Source: Argyresthia goedartella (lineage: Eukaryota > Arthropoda > Insecta > Lepidoptera > Argyresthiidae). Taken from it: a DNA stretch of 64,000 bases. This document shows positions 53,162 through 63,660 of the stretch, one piece after another. Position numbers and translations under genes: made by a program. Numbering within the stretch: position 1 is the stretch's first letter; each line of letters begins with the position of its first letter. Location: positions 40,878,749 through 40,942,748 of the forward strand of contig OX463807.1 of NCBI GenBank assembly GCA_949825045.1, given 5' to 3'. The notes beneath the pieces are model-generated. The model saw only the letters and a list, made by a program, of their open reading frames with translations. It had not been told where the DNA came from and did no database searches.

Positions 53162-53709
53162 TGTTCAGGCTTCTCAGCACCTAATGACCTCGTAGGGGCC
53201 CATCAGCTACGAGGTAGCGTGACGATCAGGTGCCAAGAAGTGATGAACGTCGGCGATTCACCGAGCTAAAGTTATGTGGGGTAGATCTAACCTGGTCTGT
53301 GCTTCGGACCCGTCAACCTCCTGTCTCTCTGCAAGGCCCGGGCGCGCCCTAGGCTCTTCTTGGTAGACAAGTTCTTCAGCCAACCAGGTATGACTGGCGG
53401 GCCATCGTCAATGTGCACAGTGGTCCAACACAGGTTATGTTCTACGTGGTAAATACAAATCGGGCACGAAAATCCGAACTTTATCTGGTTCGAGAGACAA
53501 CGGCACACTCAGCTATATTAACAATCCTGAGGGAATCCCGAATACATTCCAGATGGCCTGCGATTTAATTTCAATACCCTAACCAAAACGCGTTTTCATT
53601 GCGAGGGCTGTCGTCTGTCAGTTGTCATAAACTGCCAGATTGACAGCTAACGTCAAATTAAAAAGACCGTTCAGAAACCATCGATCGAATATCGATTTGG
53701 AATCGAACA
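53162..53709 (-). repeat. 5' LTR of BEL/Pao element
   Basis: 548 bp with TG...CA ends, the upstream LTR in minus sense and so the expected promoter of the element. It carries a 5-bp CTCCT-type insertion (GTCAACCTCCTGTCTCTC versus GTCAACTGTCTCTC) and a few substitutions relative to the 3' LTR. Confidence 0.9.
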
Positions 53710-53816
53710 ATATATATTATTGCAATATTTGATTACTGTGATTCTAGACTCCATCTAATAAATCTTAGATACGAATCTTTAAAAAAAAACGAGAAAATCG
53801 AGTTTTATTAACTTCC

Positions 53817-53900
53817 AAAATAAGAAAAAATGTCACGAGTCCGGGGGAAGGGGGGGTTGAGCCAAATCTCACGAAATCTGCCTTTGGTCAGAAAATCGAC
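53817..53900. repeat. Dispersed repeat with CCAAATCTCACG
   Basis: Contains a G-run then GTTGAGCCAAATCTCACGAA, the same motif set as at 41.7 kb. Confidence 0.5.
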
Positions 53901-54514
53901 AAAAAGGTCTCACGTAACCAATAGTGATTAGGAACGGTAATAAGGAGAAGGAGAGAGTGAAGGCAATCACTTCAAGCTTGGCTTAATAGCTCTCCAATAT
54001 TTTACAAATATCTTCAAGCATATAGCCTATATCCAGCGTTTCTGTATCAGGTACCTAGAGATATTATTTAGTGTGTCTATAAATTAACCTAAACTAAACT
54101 AAACTAAATAGGTACATTTTTATGGTTCCTTATTTCAATCTAACAGTTGTATCTTTGTTTTCTTTCAATCAATGAATTTATAAAACGGTATTTTTGCAAA
54201 AATCTAAGCTTTTGTCGTCTCTTAATGGAAGTCAGAGTGGGATTAAGGCGAAACATTAGTGCTGAAATAGCCTCTTGTTGCGCAAGTTACGCAAAATGGG
54301 ATTATTAAAGCAGTTGTTTTATTAATTATACTAGTGACTGTCAGCTTGCATTCATGAACGTATCAACGTAATTTGATTATTTTTACTCGAAATAAATGTC
54401 TATCCGAAGTTATCACGAAATCTGTTTATCACAATAAAAAAAATACAATTTCGCACCGGATTTAAACATTTGTTATGTTTGTTGGTTATTTAATCGATTT
54501 TTTACTAATATATT
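53901..54514. other. Unassigned AT-rich stretch
   Basis: CTAAA repeats at about 54090-54107 (AACCTAAACTAAACTAAACT). No gene seen. Confidence 0.5.
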
Positions 54515-55505
54515 TATAAAAAACTTAGCAATCGTCATTTTTTAACTCTTCTCTACACTGGACTACTGTGGAAGAAGATGGGCTAGGAAATACCCACAGA
54601 TTGATTTAAAGATTTTTTTAAAAATGATTGTGTTCAACTAATACAATTATTACAATATTACTTATTACAAAAAAATTGCAGGAATAAATAATAACAAAAA
54701 TATTAACAGCGAATTCTGTGTTGTGTTCGATTAACCCCATACAGTCTCGTCATTTAAGTAATTTTGAATATTGTAATATCTCTTTTTAGACAAAGTCGCT
54801 TTTACATGTTTTTTTCTAAATCTCCAAAGGTATCTTGTTGTTGCAGAGATTTGAAGGATTGCTAACTTTCGCGAATCTAAACCGGGGCGCAACTAGTCTG
54901 TGATTATTTCTTAGGTTAACATTACAGCTATCGCAAAATTTGGAAAGTGTTGTAAGGCTCTTGCATACACATACATGTATATTTTTTTTAATGTCAATTT
55001 CTTTAAAAGTTATCTTAAGGAGTATGTGCGTTTTAAATAATAATTTGCTCGAATAGCTTTTTTCTATTATATAAAAATATTTTGAATATCCGCTGCTTTC
55101 CCCCACACCAAGATACCATAGGACTTGACACTATGAAAATAACTAAAAAAGACTTACTCAGAAGTTCCTAACAGTGCAAGCCGCAAAACTAATTTTTCTA
55201 TGTGGGGTCCCCACTGCAATTTGCTTTCAATGGGGATTCCAAGAAACTTTGTATCATTTACTTATTCTAACGTATTGCTGTCTTACACTAAACTGGTCTC
55301 AAGTTGCCTGACATTTGGAAATGAGAATTTGATACCCTTGGTTTTACTAGCGTTTAACAACAAATCATTAACTGTGAGCTAATTCGAGGTTAAAGACATT
55401 ACACGATTAACATCATCAAAATCTTCTTTGTTTCTTTCAATTTTGGAGACCAATGAAGTATCGTCAGCAAACAATATAATGTCAGTCAATTTCTCCACTA
55501 TAACA
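54515..55505 (-). pseudogene. LINE A relative, RT C-terminal part and 3' UTR (minus)
   Basis: From about 55505 downward the minus strand reads the RT region after motif C (a KIERNKEDFDDVNRV block), LLLNA, NDTKFLGIPIESKLQWGPHI, SYGILVWGKAADIQ, CNVNLRNNHRLVAPRFRFAK and the ending DYLNDETVWG. The LINE A 3' UTR follows without interruption down to 54515. It provides the reference for the junctions of LINE B in LINE A and for the 40-nt deletion in LINE A. Stops and shifts are frequent. Confidence 0.8.
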
Positions 55506-55629
55506 AGAATTACTGAACTATTGCATTTGACTGATATACAACAAAGCACAGGACTTCAGTATTTTTTTAATTTAAGTAATCTAAACCTTTTGACGATGTT
55601 TTATTCTAACTAGCAATTGACTATGAAAC
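55506..55629. other. Junction between opposed LINE pieces
   Basis: A short AT-rich segment separates the minus-strand LINE A piece from plus-strand LINE C; nothing is recognised in it. Confidence 0.4.
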
Positions 55630-57240
55630 TGTTTTTTGCAGAAATTAATTGAATCAACTGTGCTAAAAATGCTAAATGAACTGTCAATTCCTTTTTTCTT
55701 CGAATGCTGCGCGGTTGATATCGCAGAGTATGACTGCATAGTAGTTTGTCTGTACAAAATACCAAAATCTGTCAAGGCAGTATTTCTAAATAGGTTAGAG
55801 TTACTAACTACGACATACAACTAAGAATAAAAGGTTAGTAATTACAGGTGACTTTAATATAGATACGCTTCAAGACACACCAGGGGCAAGAAAATTGCGA
55901 AGTATTCTGGATAGCCACGGTATCTCGTTACATATTAATACCCCAACTAGGATAAACACATGCATTGACCCCATCGCTAGTAACATTAAAGATGCTCAGG
56001 ATAGGACTTACAGTTTAGGAATCTCTGACCACGATACAGCCCAAGTTTTCACATTCCAAACAACATAAAATGATTTGCCCGTTACGCAGTGGTTTAAAAT
56101 CAAGAGAGACTTCAGTTTGGAGAATATCATGAAATTCAGGAAGCATCTCCAAAGCCAGATTTTTATAATGCACAAAATTTTAAAGATTGTTTTCGAGAAT
56201 CCCACGACTTCATCATTCTTTTATATAAACTATGTTTCCCAAAATATAGGATTCTTAATAAAACAATTTACAATCTTAAACTCAAATGGTTGACTAATGA
56301 AATCATGCGTAAGAAAGAGAACCTTAAGATTCGTATACTACAGGCAAAAATCAGAGACAAACAAAATAAAATATACAAATTATAGCAAATTATTACAATT
56401 CAAAATTTAAAAAATATATGTGAAGCCGCATGGGCATTTGATAAAAAATTAAGATAATATGTGTAATGAGACAGAAAAGGTGACTTAAACAAGATTAAGT
56501 CGACGACTCGAATGGCCCAGTCGGCAGTGACCCTGCCTACGAAACCAAGGGTCCCGGGTTCGAGTCCCGGTGGGGGCAAATATTTGTTTGATGACTACGG
56601 ATGTTTGTACCCTACTCATGGTTGTTTATCTATATAAGAATAATATGTATCTATATAAGATATACATAATATCGTACCCAAGTTACAACGAATCCTAGTT
56701 TGGGGCTAGATCAATAGGTGTAAATATTGTCCAAGATATTATTATTATCATTACATATAGTTAAATGACAATATTATTGAGGAACCAAAAGTCATAGCGG
56801 AAGCATTCAATAACTATTTTATAGAAATGACAAATACAAATTCAATTAACAAACAGCAGGACAATATTATATACAGGCTTACAAATATTAACAATAAAAA
56901 TTCGACCATATTTCTAACTCCCTGTAATGAACATGAAACGTTTAAAACCACATAAGAGCCCTGAACAACATAAATGCAAAAGGATATGACAAAATTGATC
57001 AAATAAACTTATTCTCTCTTTTATTTTCTTTTATTCTCAGTTTTATTCTCAATAAAAAAAAAAAAAACCATAGGTATACTGCGATTAAACTAACACCAAT
57101 CTTAACATATTTGGTGAATAAATCATTAGAACAAGGAATTTTCCCGGATAAACTAAAGATTCTAATTGTTAAACCAGTATTTAAAAAAGATAAATAAATA
57201 AGAATCACCCTCACCCTAGGAAGCAGCTAAAGACCTGTTA
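55630..57240 (+). pseudogene. LINE C endonuclease and RT start, split by a SINE
   Basis: Plus-strand frames read FECCAVDIAEYDCIVVCLY (endonuclease), then ITGDFNIDTLQDTPGARKLR, TPTRINTCIDPIASN and LGISDHDTAQVFTF, which are the GDFN and SDH motifs. A linker follows with TEKGDLNKIK. After the SINE the frame resumes LNDNIIEEPKVIAEAFNNYF, ALNNINAKGYDKI and LEQGIFPDKLKI. An A-run near 57055 suggests another tiny insertion. The element is ruined by frame changes and ends before the RT palm. Confidence 0.7.
56504..56752 (+). mobile_element. tRNA-like SINE, family S1 (copy 4)
   Basis: The head CGACTCGAATGGCCCAGTCG, box B GGTTCGAGTCCC and S1 body end GTCCAAGATATTATTATTAT. It sits within the endonuclease-RT linker of LINE C. 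The coding sequence on both sides joins into continuous LINE protein, which confirms the insertion limits to within a few bases. Confidence 0.87.
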
Positions 57241-57309
57241 AACGCCCGCTATTAAATATACCTATATATTTTACATATTAAACACTATATGTTTATGTAC
57301 TTAATACAC

Positions 57310-57527
57310 ATACCTACATATACAAGGTGACATTTAATTGGCCGACCATATTTTGGGGAATGGTAGCACCGATCATTATGAACAACTCTCCCAAAGAAAC
57401 ATTTGGTCGCAAATGAGAAATATTTGTCGTCCCTCATATGTTGTTGAGTCATATGAATGTTGTTCATAATAATGGGTAGGTACTATCGTTCCCACAATAA
57501 GTATGGTCAGCTAATTAAATGGGACCT

Positions 57528-57545
<18 letters not shown>
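57310..57545. mobile_element. Foldback MITE M1, best copy
   Basis: The left arm ACAAGGTGACATTTAATTGG, CCGACCATATTTTGGGGAAT is mirrored by GTATGGTCAGCTAATTAAAT, GGGACCTTGT at right. The inner words CGATCATTATGAACAACTCT and TGTTGTTCATAATAATGGGT are also inverted. Length is about 230 bp and it is non-coding. Relatives lie at 12.9 and 13.4 kb. Confidence 0.72.
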
Positions 57546-57565
<20 letters not shown>

Positions 57566-57567
57566 TT

Positions 57568-57640
<73 letters not shown>
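57528..57640. repeat. (TA)n and (CA)n microsatellites
   Basis: About 13 TA units are followed, after ATATATTATAA, by more than 30 CA units. They adjoin the end of the M1 MITE, which may have seeded the TA run. Confidence 0.95.
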
Positions 57641-57641
<1 letters not shown>

Positions 57642-58164
57642 ACACTACACTTTACTAACCCAACCTGTCAACCCCTTTTCCCTTTACTTCATTGTCAATA
57701 TCATAACCTCCTAAAGCCCGTGCAATTTGTGTCTACTTTCGGAATCCGGCCCACTGTCCTCACACAAGAACTTAATTATTTATGCCTTGCAGCCCAAGAA
57801 ATAAAATGTCGTAAAAATGGTCTAAAAGACATGTATTATGAAAAATAATTTTGTGGGTTATTAGAAACATGTAAAAGAGTAGATTGCAATCTTCAAAAAC
57901 ACCAAATGTTTTGTTCTTGTAGGAGAACATTGGGCATTTCTTCCAAAAGTAAGTCCCTTTATTATGTACTCAGTCAAGTACATTAGGTATTTGAACAGTA
58001 AAAGCCAATTTAAAATTAAATCGTATTTATTAGGAAAAGTCTTCATTTGCAAGTGTTACACATTCTGACCACAGGTATCAGTCTATTTCTTTAGGAAATA
58101 TTTGGTACATTTTTATTCCAAAACTATAATAATAAAGACAAAAAGTTTCGTAATGTATAACAAA

Positions 58165-58425
58165 GACATAAAGTTTCAAAAACTTACACAGGTATGTAAT
58201 ACTTAAGTAATTAAATCAATGACTTATTTTATCACCTACAAGAAAGTCAACGAACAGTCGTAAACAAAATATAAAAAATAGAGATCTAATAGAAACATAA
58301 TCAAATAAAGACAAAAACTCAGGTAGGTAATACAATGAAATCAATTATTCATTTTATCACAAACAAACAGTCGTTACCTTAATATTATAAAAAAGAGAGA
58401 TCTAGGTCATAGGAACATTGTCATA
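58165..58425. repeat. Imperfect duplication downstream of piggyBac gene
   Basis: Two roughly 120-bp segments share CACAGGTATGTAATAC or CAGGTAGGTAATAC, TTTTATCAC, CAAACAGTCGT or CGAACAGTCGT, and GAGATCTA in order. They lie between the stop codon and the left inverted end. Confidence 0.7.
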
Positions 58426-58452
58426 ATTATATAAGTTGAATTAACTTACAAT

Positions 58453-60610
58453 TTAGTTTTTGGTGTGAAATTCTAGATAACAATTTCGATCAGAGGTCAA
58501 ACATAGAGCAATGTGACACGTGTTGCATGAAATGCGTGACTTTTTGTAGTGACACTTTCTGCATCTGCTCTGCTTTGCATTGAAAGTAGGCATGTGATTG
58601 GCCTTATTTACTCGTCGTTTCTTTGATGGAAGTGGAGCGACTGGTCTACCTCTTTTACGTTTAATTGCCAAGGTAGGTTCGGAGTCAGAATTTTGTTCTT
58701 GATCACTGTCTGTTTTAGAATGGGTCTCAAGCAAGTATTCTCCAAGTTCCATTTTGAAACCACGTAATTGGATTATCTTTTTTAAAGGCACACCTTTCTT
58801 CAATTGGTCGTTTCTGAATTGAATCCATGAATTAGACACCGCCAAGTCTATCATGTGTGAAATGAAACGTTGCGTCCACTTCTTGGTGCGGTATCTATAC
58901 GGACACACGGCCAACATTCTGTCAGCCAAATCGACGCCGCCCATGTTGTTATTGTAATTTCTGATCACTCTGGGTCTTTCTACAAAGATATATCGCTTTT
59001 CGCGCTTGCACCATCTTTTACACATGTCCGTATCTTCACTAGCCTCAACTGAAGATAGCATTACCACCGGTTTGTTATCGAACCACTTGGTCAATGCTAT
59101 TTGTTTATTTTCTCTGACCAAGACCTGTGTACTACCTCTACCACGTTTTTTAAGCTCTCGATCTTCAACTAGACTTGCTCTAGACTGTGCTGGAATTCTA
59201 TTTTTCATTACAGTACCGGTGCACCCTATTCCTCTCTTCTTTAGTTCGTCAATCAATTTCTCACTTGTAAAGAAACGATCGAAATAGAGCACGTGCCCTG
59301 GCACCAGCAGATCAGCCAATGTCAACACTGCCTTTTCTCCGAGACCAAAACGACTTTCTTCATATTGAGGGTAAGTGGTGCCACCTTCGTATACATGAAA
59401 ATCACAGACTAATCCATTAGGATTAGCCAAAACGAACGCTTTGAGCCCCTCCGGATTTGGTTTGCCTGGACAATATTGTTTAACACCACAACTCCCTGTA
59501 AATGGTATCATCATTTCATCAATACAAAGTTTTTCTTGCTTTTCTTGAATACGACACCCCTGTTGCATCCTATCAATGATCGGCCGAACCCTCCATAGCT
59601 TGTCCTTCAGGCGCATCTCTGCTGTGACGTCGTCATCGTAAACTACTTTGAGGGCATTTCTCAGTTGAGTTAATCGATTTCTCGACATTTTATCGGCAAT
59701 TACATCAATCCTCCACTTTTTCTCCCAATACATGCGTAAGTTTGGAAAATTCACACTGCCCATTATCATTGTTATACCGATGTACGTGTAGCATTCATCA
59801 ATATCGAGATTTAAACTCCGACCGGTAAGTTTAACTGCTGTTTGATTAGTTTTCTCAACAATCAATCTTACAATCTTGTCATCTATGTATTGTTGAAAAT
59901 AACAGATTTTATCAAAATCTGTAGTATCAAGAACCATATAAGAAGGTTCTGAAACATGATGCTCTTTAGGAGGAAAATCTCCAGGTGTCCAGCTGCTTGT
60001 TGCTCCACTTGTGGATGGAACAGCCGGTGAAGGGACTTGTTGACTGACTCTGCCACCACGACCACGAGATCTAGCAGCACGGGTTCCACGACCGCGCCAA
60101 TTATTGCAAGTTTGCTTACCCTGAACTCCGCGATTCAAGTTTCCTGTCAGGATTGTTTCTTCGTCGTCGTCAGAGTTAGTGTCAGAACTTGAAGTACCGT
60201 TTGCAGTAACTGACAAGATTTCAAAAGGAGGGTCACCTACGTCTTCGTCAGACGGAGTAAAATCTTCTACATCAGACTGGTTCAATAAATCTTCTATAGC
60301 CTTGAACTGCAGCACTAAAACATAATAGGTATGAAATAACATTAGAAGACAATTTGCCGGATTTAAACCCGATGAACTCACCTGAGTACATGCATTAGCT
60401 AGTAACTTTTGGAACATAAACCCTTTGCACTCATATGATTATTTAACTTGAAAAAAAAAGTAGTTTTTAAAAGCGGTTTCATTGAAATAATTGTTTACAA
60501 ACACAATACATCATTTAAATATATAAATTTACGTGTTAGTTGCACATAAAACACCTTGATTACATAAATATAAATAGATTAAACTTACCTTGGCGACGCG
60601 TGCGTCCCAT
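58453..60610 (-). CDS. piggyBac-family transposase, probably two exons
   Basis: The main exon (60314-58453) is uninterrupted. A mini-exon at 60610-60589 starts ATG in CAAAAATGGGAC and ends CAAG before GTAAGT. The intron of 274 bp ends TTATGTTTTAG at 60315. The junction restores the frame (one base carried over) and gives MGRTRRQVLQFKAIEDLL, total 627 residues. Without splicing an ATG at 60417 gives 654 residues. Catalytic aspartates are in CIDEMMIPF (codon 59518-59520), YFDRFFTS (59278-59280) and NNNMGGVDLAD (58930-58932), the DDD triad of piggyBac transposases. An acidic N terminus precedes the core, and a basic tail plus Cys-rich zinc finger (CRKCHY, CNTCHIALC) end it. It would cut and paste at TTAA sites in the nucleus. 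Intactness fits a young transposon or a domesticated gene. Confidence 0.85.
60315..60588 (-). other. Putative intron of piggyBac gene
   Basis: Starts GTAAGTTTAATC, ends ACCTATTATGTTTTAG and is AT-rich, all typical of insect introns. A different in-frame pair, CTCAG|GTGAGT at 60381 with TGCAG at 60307, is also possible and would remove 75 nt from the longer frame. The first choice is favoured because it explains the upstream ATG and the phase. Confidence 0.65.
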
Positions 60611-60781
60611 TTTTGACAAGTGGACGTCAAAATGGCAGATAAACTCTGATTGGTTCCGCTCCAAGATGAACAAAATATGTCATAGACAACTCCACCAATC
60701 AGATAAAAGTAAACCAATGCATCAGAAGGCGCCAAATTTTGAAATATTTAATCACAAATATTATGTGATCGTGTGAGGACA

Positions 60782-61738
60782 CTATGTCACTAGGACTTCA
60801 AAGCGATTTTGAGTCTGGGCGGCAACCAGTATACCATTTTGTTCTTGTGAAAGTACGTCAGGCCTTAGGAGGATAAACAGTAATTTCCACATCTTATCCA
60901 TTGAGCTAGCATAATAGTAGTTCAATGATCTTATCTTACCACATACAATCAACACGCGATCGCGTTTGCCGCTCTGTGATGGCAACCGTAACGTAACTCA
61001 AGTTGCGCACGATACAGTTTCGCCTAGTGTGCGCATCACAAGCAAGCTGTCTAAAGGACAAACTACCCACCAATCTTAACATTGTATTTTATCAACCGTG
61101 CATTGTAATTTAGACGTCCTTTGTTTTTGTTACCTATCTTTTTGCTGAATAAATGAAATTGTAATTTAAATTTATTTCCATTCATTCGCAATTAAAAGTC
61201 ATTTTAAATAATGTTTTACTTAATGTTTTTAACATTGCTTGAAACTTGTTTTAAACTGTGTTTTAAAACACTTAATATAAAACATTGTTTTATTTCAAAC
61301 TATTTTAAACACGTGGTTTAAAACAACTTGTTTTAAACCAACCCAGCTAAGCAGGCAACGGGCAATAATTTCGCTTTACTTTATAATGCGTTGATTTGTA
61401 AAGTGGCACTCGACTCAGGGGTGGTTATTTACACGGCACTAAAGCAAAATTATATATTTTTTTTCAGACAAAAGTACCTAAAAATTATTGAATTGTGGCC
61501 TTCCATATCATCCGTCGATCCATATCCATATTAGGCCGGAAAGCTATAGTCCAAGTCAGGATTGATGGCTAGAGTGGAAAGAACAAATCGCGGAGGGGCG
61601 ACGCGCCGTCCCGCACGCGTAAAACCGCAATATGTGCATGAATCAGCCCTGGACATGCTGAAATCCCACAGTTCGTGTCCTCCCTTTTTGCTGATTCGGG
61701 AATTAACACGAACAAAACCTACGTATCTGTGAAGTTGA
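60782..61738. other. Unassigned stretch with GTTTTAAA-rich patch
   Basis: From about 61200 to 61345 the words TTTTAAA, GTTTTAAAC and AAACATTGTTTTA recur in degenerate form, suggesting slippage or a decayed tandem array. No gene was recognised. The 70-codon minus-strand frame 61531-61743 has no known motif. Confidence 0.45.
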
Positions 61739-61795
61739 CTCAATACCTTCCGCAGTCTGAGTTGACAGTCAACTCAGACTGCGGAAGGTGTTGAG
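61739..61795. repeat. Near-perfect 57-nt palindrome
   Basis: Arms of 28 nt (61739-61766 and 61768-61795) surround a single A. The inner part TTCCGCAGTCTGAGTTGAC is perfectly mirrored and there is only one mismatch, near the outer end. It can form a cruciform or hairpin. Confidence 0.92.
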
Positions 61796-63234
61796 CCAAT
61801 GAGTTCATGGCCAGCGCCATGGGGCGCGAACAAAGAAATGCATCTTTAGCTTCAGTTCCAGGCTAAACTAGACAACATTAAAAATATAGGATAAAAATAT
61901 GTTATAAAAGGTCTATTAGAGATAAGAAATGGACTTTTAAAATTACCGGATATCTGTTATCTTTAATTCTTAAAAATATTTTTCGTAATGCATTATTATT
62001 CAACTAAATGAACAAGCGCTCGGAGACGAAATCAGTTTCCTATATGAAACTTACACGCAAAAATAGGTAAAAAAAAAGGAAAAATTTTTAGTCCTTTTAT
62101 TTTATTTTTAATGTTATTATTACAGGAGTTTAGTAATATTTTCTATAATTTTCTTGGTCTCGGAGCTCGGGCTGCCCCGCGGGGCTCTGCGCGGGAGCAT
62201 GCGTCAGTCTGCTTCGACGCGATGCGACGGGTATTTGTTTTCTTTGTCTAATTCTCAATGCCATTGGCCCTTGTTCAGCCCTTAACTCTTCCCGTGTTAC
62301 CACATAAAATATTAAACGGTGTTTAACCTCAAAACAAACGCCAAATGCCATACACTTTTGTTCTTAAACAAGTGTTGAACAGTAGTTTACTTTTTTGTGG
62401 TAAGGCCCTACGTGTTTAAATATAAACTATAGCAACCAACTCGGTTCTGTGAAACTACATGGGGTCGCTCCGCTTCGCTCCGCTCCAGCAGCCTTATGGC
62501 GTTACTCTCTGAAGCTCATAGCGTGTGTCTATGGTTCATCTCATGCTCATACAATTTCATCGATTGCGGGGTATCACCGAAGTCTTCTAGACTTCATTCC
62601 ATGTCTGGGTTTGGTTTGGGTTTGGCCTCCATTATGATGCTACTTGCGTGATACCAATTTGACAGATGAAGCTGGTGTAAGGTGTCAAACGTAAAAGTCT
62701 ATATGAAGTTTATAGCTCAGACGACTTACGCCATAAGGCTGCAGGTTGTATCATTAAGTTGTAACCTAACACTATCTAACTTTAGCATTCCGACAGAAAC
62801 AGATCTAAAGCAATCAATTAACAACATTAAGCGTTGAGGCATATACAGATTTTGTTCATCGGTATGCGCATCAGTCTGTACTATTTAGCACCTAACAGAG
62901 CTGACTAATATACAGAAAACGGCTTCACGCTCCACATCTCCAGAATATCCGCAAAAGCTCTTGTGGCGCAAGTCTGCATCAAGCCTGCTTATCGATTTCG
63001 ATCTTGTTCACGTTAATGCTTGTACTTGTGTATTTAAAAATAGCATCGGCCCGATCTTCTCTCCGCCTTTATGAAAAGGTAAAACCCAATAATCCATTCT
63101 CAAGCTCGAGAACTTCCTAGAAACGTATTAGAAAATTGTAACATTGAACGAAAAAATATTCAGAAACTAGACACTGAATGCAGTAATAACTTTTTTGTTT
63201 TGTTTTAGAATTTTCATCCTTAAGTTGACTTTTA
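61796..63234. other. Unassigned stretch
   Basis: A CG-rich spot lies at 62160-62235 and another at 62460-62490 (CGCTCCGCTTCGCTCCGCTC). No supported gene or element. Confidence 0.45.
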
Positions 63235-63285
63235 CGATGGTACGGAACCCTCAATGTGCGAGTCCAACCCGCACTTAAGTTTTTT
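63235..63285. repeat. End of GTTCCGTACC-type repeat
   Basis: ACGATGGTACGGAACCCTCA, then GTGCGAGTCCAACCCGCACT, is the terminal segment of the same dispersed family as at 22.87 and 23.5-24.4 kb. Confidence 0.6.
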
Positions 63286-63534
63286 TTTGTAACTATTAAC
63301 ATCGACTACATTACTTAAAATGGCCATCAAACTTGACATGTACCAAAAAAAATTTTACTTGACTTTATGACACTACGTACGTGGAATGAATACCTGTTCT
63401 GTTGCACAAAATTACCTCTTCGACTACCGTGTCATGGTCTTTCTAATTATAGTACACCGTTTAATTTTACCGTATTTCCCTGTCAGATTCACAATAGTAA
63501 ATATTTACGAACCGAGATGTTTTTTGTCACAAGC

Positions 63535-63660
63535 CGAAGGCGAAGGTCTTAGCGGGGTTCGTATAAAGCCCTTTTCGAACAAGTTAGGAATAGATTTTTT
63601 CCGTCTAAGAACCCAAAATCAAGTGTCAAGGTACTATTTTTAGGTCAGAAGTCGGAAAAC
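63535..63660 (-). repeat. Dispersed repeat, copy 2 (pair with 5.7 kb)
   Basis: In plus sense it has AGCCGAAGGCGAAGG, CCCTTTTCGAACAAGTTAGG, ATTTTTTCCGTCTAAGAACCC, CTATTTTTAG and GTCAGAAGTCGGAAAA. It is the inverted counterpart of the copy at 5695-5870. Confidence 0.7.

Larger units (their letters stand above)
47990..53709 (-). mobile_element. BEL/Pao LTR retrotransposon, internally deleted
   Basis: A 5.7-kb element lies on the minus strand with two LTRs (47990-48532 and 53162-53709), both with TG...CA ends. It is flanked by ATATA at 47985-47989 and 53710-53714. Order on the minus strand is gag, protease, RT, remnant of RNase H, integrase C terminus, as in BEL/Pao elements. The few LTR differences suggest moderate age. 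Pol lacks the RNase H body and integrase core, and the gag-protease frame has two TAG codons, so it is not autonomous. No envelope-like gene is visible. Confidence 0.93.
57755..60781 (-). mobile_element. Putative piggyBac-like unit with 11-bp inverted ends
   Basis: TGTCCTCACAC at 57755-57765 and GTGTGAGGACA at 60771-60781 form a perfect 11-bp inverted repeat enclosing the transposase gene. Similarity extends weakly inward for about 15 bp. The usual TTAA target duplication is not seen directly outside, so either the insertion is old, the true ends lie elsewhere, or the gene is no longer part of a mobile unit. Confidence 0.55.

Noticed and set aside
62366..62402. Match of GTTTACTTTTTTGTGG with the last bases of the window as terminal repeats of a 1.6-kb element
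   Set aside because: Only about 25 bp can be compared, the orientation is direct, and the second copy is cut by the window end.
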